64,000 nt of DNA from a virus. The notes beneath the pieces are model-generated. The model was not told the DNA's origin. It saw nothing but the letters and a program-made list of their open reading frames with translations, and did not search any database. The translations under genes and the position numbers were made by a program. This document shows, piece by piece, positions 20,758 to 26,747 of the stretch. Positions within the stretch are counted from its first letter, which is position 1, and the number at the start of each line of letters is the position of its first letter. The DNA lies in the IMG/VR virus record IMGVR_UViG_3300020202_000064, positions 30,000 to 93,999 of that record; one strand, given 5' to 3'.

Positions 20758-20817
20758 CTAAGCGGGCGCAATTTTCCCTTTCGGGATGGCGATTTATATT
20801 TTGCTGTATCCGCTTGT
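20758..20817 (-). ncRNA. TAAG/CTTAG structured element H (short)
   Basis: Ends ACAAGCGG-ATACAGC and CCGCTTAG pair (GCGG:CCGC). Interior has CCC-GAAA-GGG. 60 nt, directly before tRNA-Ser(TGA) on the minus strand. Confidence 0.55.
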
Positions 20818-20873
20818 TGCTTTAATTGCGCGAAATCTTAAAACCTTCGGTTTTATTATAAATCGAAGATTTA

Positions 20874-20950
20874 TGGTGGCCGAGGGTGGGTTTGAACCAC
20901 CAACCGTTCGTCTATCAAACGAATGCACTAGCCAATTGTGCTACACGGCC
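20874..20950 (-). tRNA. tRNA-Ile (GAT)
   Basis: Acceptor GGCCGTG/CTCGGCC, A73, CCA; arm TTCGT-TTGATAG-ACGAA gives GAU; T-arm GGTGG-TTCAAAC-CCACC. Confidence 0.9.
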
Positions 20951-20955
20951 ATTAT

Positions 20956-21049
20956 CTAAGCTCTATTATTGTGCGGGCATCGAATCCCGCTCAATTCGTG
21001 TTTTTGAAACGAATTTTTATCCATTTAAGGTTTTGCTGTGAGAGCTTAT
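20956..21049 (-). ncRNA. TAAG/CTTAG structured element I with tRNA-like arms
   Basis: Ends ATAAGCTC-TCACAGC and GAGCTTAG pair (GCTC:GAGC). Inside are ATTCGT-TTCAAAAAC-ACGAAT (anticodon-arm-like) and GCGGG-ATTCGATG-CCCGC (T-arm-like) but no D-arm, acceptor stem or CCA. Confidence 0.55.
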
Positions 21050-21088
21050 TGTGGAGCTTACTCCACCGTTCCAGCAAAGCTGGAAATA
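21050..21088 (-). other. two tandem hairpins
   Basis: TTCCAGC-TTT-GCTGGAA then GTGGAG-TAAG-CTCCAC lie between elements J and I. No U-run follows, so not a classical terminator; possibly an RNA processing or stability element. Confidence 0.4.
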
Positions 21089-21146
21089 CTAAGCGCATTT
21101 TGTTTTTCATTAATCATTGAATTTTTAATTCGCTGTTAGCGCTTAT
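21089..21146 (-). ncRNA. TAAG/CTTAG structured element J (short)
   Basis: Ends ATAAGCGC-TAACAGC and GCGCTTAG pair (GCGC:GCGC). Interior GAATT-AAA-AATTC then A-rich. 58 nt; a near-minimal form of the family. Confidence 0.6.
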
Positions 21147-21163
21147 AAGGAAACGAAAACTTG

Positions 21164-21319
21164 TTATGTTTTTGGCTTCTGATTCGAAGCATATTTGACG
21201 AAACGTTTATAATTTTTTAAATCGCGGCTAGCGTCTGTGCGCCGGGAATATGGACCGTAATCTAAATCCCCCCATTGATTTTTAAACCAAAACTTTCCAT
21301 CTCGCTTGAAAATTTTCAT
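21164..21319 (-). CDS. small basic protein, 51 aa
   Basis: MKIFKRDGKFWFKNQWGDLDYGPYSRRTDASRDL...: a compact basic protein with aromatic strands, resembling small phage AP2-like or DUF proteins. Follows tRNA-Asp; no recognised family. The same style of start appears in the 71-aa protein at 2948-3163. Confidence 0.55.
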   Translation of the reverse strand: MKIFKRDGKFWFKNQWGDLDYGPYSRRTDASRDLKNYKRFVKYASNQKPKT

Positions 21320-21328
21320 ACTCTAAAA

Positions 21329-21403
21329 TGGCGGGACCAACGAGTGCTACCCTCGCTTCTGTATCGTGACAGGATACCGCTTTTGTTGATAAGCTATGGC
21401 CCC
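21329..21403 (-). tRNA. tRNA-Asp (GTC)
   Basis: Acceptor GGGGCCA/TGGTCCC, G73 (Asp determinant), CCA; arm GTATC-CTGTCAC-GATAC gives GUC. D-loop lacks GG and T-loop is GGTAGCA, so the usual D/T-loop contact is absent. Confidence 0.8.
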
Positions 21404-21509
21404 AAAATTACAAAGGTCACTCCATCCCTTTGAATGGCAGTTTATAAACGTGGAAACGTTTAAAGGTTTTATTTTTCGCCGGTTCTGCTTTACCCTGAAC
21501 CTAGAGAAG

Positions 21510-21589
21510 TTGGTAGCGCGTGTGGGGCTCGAACCCACGCATGACCGATTTGAAAGACCGGTGACTTGAACCTGCTTGTCAAACGCGCC
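21510..21589 (-). tRNA. tRNA-Glu (TTC)
   Basis: Acceptor GGCGCGT/ACGCGCT, A73, CCA; arm CCGGT-CTTTCAA-ATCGG gives UUC; T-arm GTGGG-TTCGAGC-CCCAC. Confidence 0.88.
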
Positions 21590-21710
21590 GTAAAGATATT
21601 CTTTTGTATCCATCTATTCGGATTAACAACAACCCCAATGTTCGATACAAATAAACTACAATAACAGTTGTTTTTGATATATTATTATAGAAGAACTGAG
21701 GTGGAAATAA

Positions 21711-21724
21711 GTGTAATTACACTA
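21711..21724 (+). promoter_or_regulatory. palindromic GTGTAA motif before HNH at 21726
   Basis: AGTGTAATTACACT is a perfect 14-nt palindrome; the ATG of the HNH gene is 9 nt after GTGTAA. Confidence 0.55.
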
Positions 21725-21725
21725 T

Positions 21726-22301
21726 ATGTCCACTAAAATATTATCTGAATTTTCTCGATGTGACTCCTTTGGAACGCAGCGTAAATACGTTTCTTACCAT
21801 TGTACTCGATGCGGTGTCGAACATTCCAAACCAAAACGTAACTTTTGGTTAGATAGACCCAACTTCTGTTCCGTTAACTGTGCAAGAGAACATCAAAAAA
21901 TTTTGCATTCATTTGAAGCTGAGTGCGCATGGTGCGCAAATAAATTCCACAAAAAGATATCAACAAAGGGAAATAGTCGTTCCGGTTTATATTTTTGTTC
22001 CAGACTATGCAAAGACAAGGCTCAAAGCTTGGAAGGTGGTATAAAGGAAATACAGCCAAATCATTACGGAGAAATTAAAAAGAATTATCGCGAAACTGCA
22101 TTTAAAAATCTGCCAGCACGCTGTAATCGATGCGACTTTGCTGCTTACCCAGAGATACTAGAGGTTCATCACAAAGACCATAATCACCATAATAATACCG
22201 TAGATAATTTGGAAATTTTATGTCCAAACTGCCACGAAATTCATCACTTCGAAACGAAATCGGGTAAATATGCCAAAAGTGGTGGACTGGAAGGGGATTG
22301 A
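21726..22301 (+). CDS. HNH homing-type endonuclease with zinc fingers, 191 aa
   Basis: N-terminal zinc fingers (YHCTRCGVEHSKPKRN, FCSVNCAREH, ECAWCANKFHKK, YFCSRLCKDKA) resemble those of the nuclease at 12993. The C-terminal HNH core is CNRCDFAAYPEILEVHHKDHNHHNNTVDNLEILCPNCHEIHHF with HH, N and N. Plus strand. Its last codons are antisense to the 3' end of tRNA-Ala, so it terminates inside that tRNA. Confidence 0.9.
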   Translation: MSTKILSEFSRCDSFGTQRKYVSYHCTRCGVEHSKPKRNFWLDRPNFCSVNCAREHQKILHSFEAECAWCANKFHKKISTKGNSRSGLYFCSRLCKDKAQSLEGGIKEIQPNHYGEIKKNYRETAFKNLPARCNRCDFAAYPEILEVHHKDHNHHNNTVDNLEILCPNCHEIHHFETKSGKYAKSGGLEGD

Positions 22302-22355
22302 ACCCTCCACACGAACATTGCAAATGTCTGTCGCCTCCGAGGAACATGCCAGCCC
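22280..22355 (-). tRNA. tRNA-Ala (TGC)
   Basis: Acceptor GGGCTGG/CCAGTCC with G3-U70, the Ala identity pair, A73, CCA. Loop TTTGCAA gives UGC; T-arm GAGGG-TTCAATC-CCCTT. Confidence 0.9.
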
Positions 22356-22358
22356 AAC

Positions 22359-22435
22359 TGGTGTTTCCACTCGGAATTGAACCAAGATGATACAGTTTAG
22401 GAAACTGTTGCCTTATCCAGTTAGGCGATGGAAAC
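22359..22435 (-). tRNA. tRNA-Arg (CCT)
   Basis: Acceptor GTTTCCA/TGGAAAC, A73, CCA; arm ACAGT-TTCCTAA-ACTGT gives CCU; T-arm CTTGG-TTCAATT-CCGAG. Confidence 0.9.
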
Positions 22436-22436
22436 G

Positions 22437-22670
22437 TTAACTCAAAATTACACCCAAATCATTAACTTCGTTTTCAAACTCGTCGAACGTCGGTTCAATA
22501 TCTTCCATTGAGGCATCGATTCTTTTCTGCTTCATGCGACGATACTGAGTGTGACAGACTGCCAATCTTTGTTTATCATTACCATATTCCTTTTGCATCA
22601 AATCCGAATCCATACAACGATTGATGAATTCAGTCTGTTTTTCATTGGACTTTGGTGTAGGCAGTGGCAT
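22437..22670 (-). CDS. conserved small phage protein, 77 aa (MPLPTPKSNE...RLAVCHTQYRR type)
   Basis: The start MPLPTPKSNEKQTEFINRCMDSDLM followed by EYGNDKQRLAVCHTQYRR is a pattern widespread in phage capsid or portal neighbourhoods and as stand-alone genes, with the conserved Cys pair of RCM...AVC. Function unknown. Here it sits inside the tRNA array. The ATG is 8 nt after a GTGTAA motif. Confidence 0.75.
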   Translation of the reverse strand: MPLPTPKSNEKQTEFINRCMDSDLMQKEYGNDKQRLAVCHTQYRRMKQKRIDASMEDIEPTFDEFENEVNDLGVILS

Positions 22671-22678
22671 ACACTATA

Positions 22679-22684
22679 TTACAC
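22679..22684 (-). promoter_or_regulatory. GTGTAA motif before 22437-22670
   Basis: TTTAGTGTAATATAGTGT then ATG; 8-nt spacing. Confidence 0.6.
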
Positions 22685-22700
22685 TAAATGTCACCTAAAA

Positions 22701-22787
22701 TGGTGGTCCCGGTGGGATTTGAACCCACAGTGCCCGAAGGCGGCAGATTTACAGTCTGCTACGTCTACCAATTGACGCGTCGTGACC
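22701..22787 (-). tRNA. tRNA-Tyr (GTA)
   Basis: Acceptor GGTCACG/CGGGACC (one mismatch), A73, CCA; class II variable arm as in bacterial Tyr; arm GCAGA-CTGTAAA-TCTGC gives GUA. Confidence 0.92.
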
Positions 22788-22945
22788 ATCATACGAACTA
22801 CGGTACATATGATTTATCATCACCCCAATGCCTTGGGCCGATTTTTTGCGAGGTTGTACATTCCTCCGTTCGTATTCTGTATTAGGGATGCCTCCCTTTT
22901 AACATATGAGAGATAGGTGAGTTAATTACACTCACTTATCTTTGA
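22788..22945 (-). other. spacer with possible tiny gene
   Basis: A GTGTAA motif (22926-22931) is followed on the minus strand by GGAGGA and a 13-codon ATG frame (MYNLAKNRPKALG), or by a longer protein-like frame (RTEECTTSQKIG...) that is cut by a stop after its ATG. Neither is secure. Confidence 0.3.
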
Positions 22946-23040
22946 CTAAGTATATTTTTATCACCCCATAAATTTGAAATGGCGGGGTGTGAAGGAATTG
23001 AACCTTCTGTTTCCAGAAAAGTCATGCTGTTAATACTTAA
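22946..23040 (-). ncRNA. TAAG/CTTAG structured element B with tRNA 3' end
   Basis: Ends TTAAGTAT-TAACAGC and ATACTTAG pair (GTAT:ATAC). It starts directly after the CCA of tRNA-Arg(ACG). Inside: TTCTG-GAAA-CAGAA, T-arm GAAGG-TTCAATT-CCTTC, then CACCCC-GCCA, a linker, GGGGTG and ATAAAAAT. CACCCC/GGGGTG pair as an acceptor across the linker, as in element A, but no D-arm is present. Confidence 0.6.
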
Positions 23041-23117
23041 TGGTGCGGTCAGAGGGACTCGAACCCCCACTAAAAGATTCGTAATCTTTCGTGCTAATTC
23101 CATTACACTATGTCCGC
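23041..23117 (-). tRNA. tRNA-Arg (ACG)
   Basis: Acceptor GCGGACA/TGACCGC (one A-A mismatch), A73, CCA; arm AAAGA-TTACGAA-TCTTT gives ACG, presumably edited to ICG by a host deaminase. Confidence 0.9.
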
Positions 23118-23167
23118 ATATCGACGGGCCTACCCGCCGTGGTTTAACCAATTTTTAGGAAAAATAA

Positions 23168-23291
23168 CTAAGTTCGTTTTTTTCGTTGTTCTGCTTTAAA
23201 CTAACTTGCTGAAATTGAAATTGGTGGCAAGTGAAGTGCGCTACGCTCCATCTCCGTCTTATGTGATGATTTAACCGCTGTTAGAACTTAA
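23168..23291 (-). ncRNA. TAAG/CTTAG structured element C
   Basis: Ends TTAAGTTC-TAACAGC and GAACTTAG pair (GTTC:GAAC). It starts directly after the CCA of tRNA-Pro. Inside, ACTTGCC-A-CCA, a linker and GCAAGT..GTT..AAC suggest a second permuted tRNA-like arrangement, though the anticodon stem halves do not obviously match. Confidence 0.55.
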
Positions 23292-23365
23292 TGGTCCACC
23301 TAGAAAGATTCGAACTTTCACCTTACCGCCCCAAACGGTAAACGCTGCCTTTACGCTATAGATGG
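23292..23365 (-). tRNA. tRNA-Pro (TGG)
   Basis: Acceptor CCATCTA/TAGGTGG with C1-G72 typical of Pro, A73, CCA; arm TACCG-TTTGGGG-CGGTA gives UGG; T-arm GAAAG-TTCGAAT-CTTTC. First tRNA of the array in the direction of transcription. Confidence 0.9.
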
Positions 23366-23612
23366 ATAATTACTCTGAATCCCAACCGATTAGTTGGGCA
23401 AGTCAAGTCTGCCTGCTCGCACGGACTTTCGTTAAAGTATCGCTGGCGCTCGATACCAAAGCGGAAATTTTTCCCTCTCCCCTCTCCCGAGGTTTGAGTT
23501 GGCGGTGACATACTAACTTCCAAAAGTCACCCTTCGTAATCTGTTAAAATGAACGTCCTTCCTTTCGGTCGGATGTACGAGCCGCATTTTTTAAGATACG
23601 CTCGATAAACTA
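23366..23612 (-). ncRNA. structured leader of the tRNA transcript
   Basis: Between the promoter at 23621-23648 and tRNA-Pro lie about 250 nt with no gene. Hairpins include GTATCG-AGCGCCAG-CGATAC, CCCAAC-TAATCG-GTTGGG, and GTGAC..GTCAC. Could be a leader or a separate ncRNA. Confidence 0.4.
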
Positions 23613-23620
23613 TGCCCAAC

Positions 23621-23648
23621 ACCTTACCATAGGTTTTGCATTCGTCAA
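23621..23648 (-). promoter_or_regulatory. sigma70-like promoter of the tRNA array
   Basis: TTGACG (-35) and TAAGGT (-10) on the minus strand with 16-bp spacing, upstream of tRNA-Pro. No other comparable promoter was seen between it and the array. Confidence 0.6.
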
Positions 23649-23712
23649 GAGATTTTCTTGATTTCCTTTGCATTACTTACGTAAACCGTTGAACTTTAAA
23701 GAACTAAAATGG

Positions 23713-23744
23713 GAAAGCCGGGGGGTTTTATTCCACCGGCTTTC
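23713..23744 (-). terminator. rho-independent-type terminator after 23779-24024
   Basis: GAAAGCCGG/CCGGCTTTC makes a 9-bp stem around a 14-nt loop, downstream of the 81-aa gene and upstream of the tRNA promoter. The stem ends in TTTC on either strand, so it may act in both directions. Confidence 0.55.
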
Positions 23745-23778
23745 GAAGCTTTCTTTGCTTTGGGCTTTTTAGCCGGTG

Positions 23779-24024
23779 TTATTCATCAATCACTAATCCG
23801 AGTTTGGAGGCGACGAGATTAAATACGTATTCGTCATCTGTACCCCAATTTTCATATTCTACGCCTTCAATTGTAACTCGGTTTACGGTTAGGGTCGCAG
23901 CGCTCGAATCTAATAAGGCCCATTGAACACTAGCAGATTGTGAAAGAACAAGATGAACATCGTCAACGCGCAATTGCGTTGCGGTATTGGGGAATACTGT
24001 GACTGGCTCGATGTTCTTTATCAT
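23779..24024 (-). CDS. hypothetical protein, 81 aa
   Basis: MIKNIEPVTVFPNTATQLRVDDVHLVLSQSASVQWALLDSSAATLTVNRVTIEGVEYENWGTDDEYVFNLVASKLGL: beta-rich N-terminal part and a C-terminal helix, a style common for small phage proteins encoded near virion genes. No function known. A GTGTAA motif is 17 nt upstream of the ATG, and a terminator follows. Confidence 0.65.
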   Translation of the reverse strand: MIKNIEPVTVFPNTATQLRVDDVHLVLSQSASVQWALLDSSAATLTVNRVTIEGVEYENWGTDDEYVFNLVASKLGLVIDE

Positions 24025-24041
24025 ATTGTCTGTATAGGATA

Positions 24042-24047
24042 TTACAC
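24042..24047 (-). promoter_or_regulatory. GTGTAA motif before 23779-24024
   Basis: ACGTGTAATATCC, 17 nt upstream of the start codon. Confidence 0.5.
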
Positions 24048-24074
24048 GTAAAAAGGGAGAATTTGCAACAAAAC

Positions 24075-24911
24075 TTACAATTTTCTCAATTTAAACTCTT
24101 CAATCTTCTCATCAGGAACAAGGAGAATGTCCTGTCGCCATTCTGAATAGATGGTAAGCGGCTCAAGGCAATAGCCACAATACATACTGTAACCAATGTA
24201 ATCCTGCAATTGTTTGATTGCCATATGCGTGCGCGGGAACCACTCGGCATGAATCACGGGACGATGTTCCTTAATAATATCCCTGAAACTCCACAAGATG
24301 TGGAAGTCATGCCCCTCAGTATCGATTTTAATAAACGAGATATCGGCAAAGTTAACCTGTGGCCCAAGAAACTTTTCAAAACTGACAGCGCGAATCAAAC
24401 GGGGTACTGTGTAAGTTCCAACCCAAGAATTCGTAGAAGGATGCCCGCCATTATCATCGGTGGCCGAATATAGAAATTGGTGGATACCTTCATGTTCCAT
24501 AACGGCATAAGGACAACCAACAATATTCATACTTGGGTTAAGCCCCAAATTGATATTAAGTTGTGACGAAAAGCTCGGACTACATTCGAAAGCAAATACT
24601 TTACCACCATCCGTGAGGATAGAAATGGCCAAACTCGTGTCACCATCGTAGGCACCAATATCAACCGCCACTGAACCAGAACGAACGAATCGATGATTGA
24701 CGTTGATGAAATTATTTACGAACTCTGAGTATGGAGTTGGTAACGAGCCGCGTTTCTGTGGCGCTTTATGACAGAAGGCTATCTTATAATCTTTATCTTT
24801 ATAATTTACCTTAAATTTCTCAACATGAGTCAGGATATCATTACCTTTTAATTCCTCGATGTGAGGAAGACCATCAATATAATTCTTTTCGTTGACGTAA
24901 GGGGGAGACAT
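24075..24911 (-). CDS. FkbM-family methyltransferase
   Basis: Motif I AVDIGAYDGDTSLA, FAFECSPSFSSQL, then VNFADISFIKIDTEGHDFHILWSFRDIIKEHRPVIHAEWF, the IDTEG-x-E and HAEWF pattern of FkbM O-methyltransferases. The family usually methylates sugars or polysaccharides. A shorter relative is at 47472-48080 in the glycosylation island. Confidence 0.88.
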   Translation of the reverse strand: MSPPYVNEKNYIDGLPHIEELKGNDILTHVEKFKVNYKDKDYKIAFCHKAPQKRGSLPTPYSEFVNNFINVNHRFVRSGSVAVDIGAYDGDTSLAISILTDGGKVFAFECSPSFSSQLNINLGLNPSMNIVGCPYAVMEHEGIHQFLYSATDDNGGHPSTNSWVGTYTVPRLIRAVSFEKFLGPQVNFADISFIKIDTEGHDFHILWSFRDIIKEHRPVIHAEWFPRTHMAIKQLQDYIGYSMYCGYCLEPLTIYSEWRQDILLVPDEKIEEFKLRKL

Positions 24912-24918
24912 AATAAAA

Positions 24919-25065
24919 TTATTGAGCCATCAGACCACCAAGCGCAATGCCGCCGATTAGAGTAAATCCAATGTCGTTTTGAATACCACCAGCAATGATG
25001 AACACAGCCGCAATTAATCCTAAAATCACGGCCCTAAACAAATCGTGTAGTTTCTTCTGCGTCAT
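24919..25065 (-). CDS. small membrane protein, 48 aa
   Basis: MTQKKLHDLFRAVILGLIAAVFIIAGGIQNDIGFTLIGGIALGGLMAQ has two short hydrophobic, Gly-rich helices. It lies between the vWA gene terminator and the FkbM gene; no family recognised. Confidence 0.5.
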   Translation of the reverse strand: MTQKKLHDLFRAVILGLIAAVFIIAGGIQNDIGFTLIGGIALGGLMAQ

Positions 25066-25078
25066 AAATAATGAAACC

Positions 25079-25101
25079 CGTCGCTGTTATACGACGGGAA
25101 T
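25079..25101 (-). terminator. terminator after the Ro60-like gene
   Basis: CCCGTCG-TATAACAG-CGACGGG on the minus strand, 7-bp stem followed by TTTCATTATT. Lies 9 nt past the stop of the vWA gene. Confidence 0.6.
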
Positions 25102-25109
25102 CAGTTTCC

Positions 25110-26645
25110 TTAAGCCTTAATCGGTTCGTACCTTTCGGTATTCACCGTCTGCAAGAACATGTCCCATGGGGAAGTAATCTTGCCACTCATAATTGTCTTG
25201 AGGATGCTTGGGGAAGCACCCGAACACAACATGACACCCTTTTCGTCAAACTTCACCGGACTGTCTGAGTAGGCGTTAACCTGCCAGAATACAATATCAG
25301 GAAGTTTATATCCTGCTTGCGCATATTGCCGCTTAATTGCTTCGTGGTTTGTTCCACCATTAACACAATTAAACTGCATATCAGATATGATAACAATCTT
25401 TGATGGCATTTCAGACTGTGGCACGTTATTTTGGATAGCGTGGCGAAGAATTGCTTGGAACGAAGATTGTACATTCGTGGAGCCGCCCCAATCAGCCGAA
25501 TTAAGGTTAATCAATTTCTCCTTGAGATTTCCGCCAACAACCTTCTGCAAACGGGAGTCGTCTGAGAAAGTTAGGAAATAACCGTTGAATGCGCCGCGAT
25601 TACGCTCTGCCGTATAAAGGGCGAGTGAAACGCAGATATCGATTGGGCTTACACTTTCGCCATAACGAACACCCAAATTTCCCATGGAGCCGGAAACGTC
25701 CGCAACAACAAGGATATTGTCGTTCTTCCCTTCTGTGTAGTCGGGAAGTGCATTCCATTGCGCTTCGATTGTACGAAGGTCGTTACCGTCCTTCTGTGTA
25801 ATTCCGCGCATCAAATCATACGGATATAGCGTTGCAGAATTAATCTTCGCTTCGCCCTTCTCGACCTTGGTCAAGAACTTCTCATAGCGCTTTGGGTCGT
25901 GCTTGTTAAAGGCAGACTTGTAAATAAGCGCAGCACGAGATGGTACTTGCTCAAAGTTAATCTTGCTCCATTCACCACTGGTCATCAACCGTTCAACGAT
26001 ACCGATTTCCTCACGAAGACCGGACAACATCTTACGATATGCCTTTGGTGACATTTTCATTGCGGCGCGAACCTTTTCAGCCAAACGACGTGTCGTCGCG
26101 CTGGAAGCCTGCGCAGATGGTGCCCATTTTGCAGCCAATGTAATCGCTTCGCCCTTTGCCTTCTTATAAGCATCGGTCTTCAATTGGGACGCAACGAAAA
26201 CCAATGCATCCTTCTCCAATGGAGTGCCCTCCAAGGATTCAAGAACATTGTCGAAACGGGTATATTCAGGAACGTGCTGAATAAGCTTCTTTGCCACAGG
26301 CGCGTCATTCTTCGCGAGCCAGTTAAGACCCAAGCGAAAAAGACGACGTTCACCCTGTCCGCCGCGCACGTCACCCAAATAGAATAACGTCCTTAGTGCA
26401 AGGGTTTTATCTTCTGCATATGCGGCGCTGAAAAGCTTTGTAACTTCGGCATCGGCTTGATTGCGCAATGCGCCACCTCGCGAGAACAAGTCCAGCAAGG
26501 ATGTGCCAGTGGTTGAATGTGATACTGCGCCGTTTAAGGTTGTAGTATCTTTCGTTTGCATAGCGCTAATAAGCGCATTCTGCTTCTTAGGGGTTGCAGT
26601 GTTACGGGTAAACTGCCCCAATGAGTTTCTCTTTATATTCTTCAT
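25110..26645 (-). CDS. Ro60/TROVE-like (DUF2828-type) protein with vWA domain
   Basis: 511 aa. N-terminal helical repeat region: GDVRGGQGERRLFRLGLNWLA (about 91-111), LAAKWAPSAQASSATTRRLAEKVRAAMKMSPKAYRKMLSGLREEIGIVERLM (about 170-221), VPSRAALIYKSAFNKHDPKRYEKFL (234-258), all characteristic of DUF2828/TROVE proteins. C-terminal vWA domain has the MIDAS motif DVSGSMG (D316). Ro60 proteins bind misfolded RNAs and Y RNAs, which carry tRNA-like modules. Being encoded next to a very large tRNA array, and just downstream of a TAAG/CTTAG element, makes an RNA-quality role attractive (inference). A terminator follows. Confidence 0.85.
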   Translation of the reverse strand: MKNIKRNSLGQFTRNTATPKKQNALISAMQTKDTTTLNGAVSHSTTGTSLLDLFSRGGALRNQADAEVTKLFSAAYAEDKTLALRTLFYLGDVRGGQGERRLFRLGLNWLAKNDAPVAKKLIQHVPEYTRFDNVLESLEGTPLEKDALVFVASQLKTDAYKKAKGEAITLAAKWAPSAQASSATTRRLAEKVRAAMKMSPKAYRKMLSGLREEIGIVERLMTSGEWSKINFEQVPSRAALIYKSAFNKHDPKRYEKFLTKVEKGEAKINSATLYPYDLMRGITQKDGNDLRTIEAQWNALPDYTEGKNDNILVVADVSGSMGNLGVRYGESVSPIDICVSLALYTAERNRGAFNGYFLTFSDDSRLQKVVGGNLKEKLINLNSADWGGSTNVQSSFQAILRHAIQNNVPQSEMPSKIVIISDMQFNCVNGGTNHEAIKRQYAQAGYKLPDIVFWQVNAYSDSPVKFDEKGVMLCSGASPSILKTIMSGKITSPWDMFLQTVNTERYEPIKA

Positions 26646-26648
26646 AAA

Positions 26649-26686
26649 CTAAGTAATTTTTAATTGTTAATGCTGACATTACTTAA
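26649..26686 (-). ncRNA. TAAG/CTTAG element K (minimal), upstream of the Ro60-like gene
   Basis: TTAAGTAAT-GTCAGC ... AATTAAAA-ATTACTTAG: the terminal strands pair over 9 bp around a 20-nt loop. 38 nt, ending 3 nt before the vWA gene start codon. It keeps (A/T)CAGC and the A-rich stretch. Position suggests a cis-acting mRNA element. Confidence 0.6.
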
Positions 26687-26747
26687 ATAACTAAATTCTA
26701 CGTTGTAGGACATTTTAGTGTCCGTCAAGACATTTGTGCAAATTATT

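Noticed and set aside
21347-21613. 88-aa minus-strand frame
   Set aside because: Covers tRNA-Asp and tRNA-Glu; translation is the antisense type typical of tRNA overlap.
10447-23365. Group I introns in tRNA genes
   Set aside because: Insert sizes (60-130 nt) are too small and no P7/G-binding core was seen.
6992-23365. CRISPR array
   Set aside because: Repeated spacing in this region comes from tRNA T-arms and elements, not from identical direct repeats with uniform spacers.
10447-26686. Reading the TAAG elements as transposon ends or integron attC sites
   Set aside because: Terminal repeats of mobile elements would be identical between copies; here the paired bases vary together. No transposase or integrase is seen and the attC core is absent.
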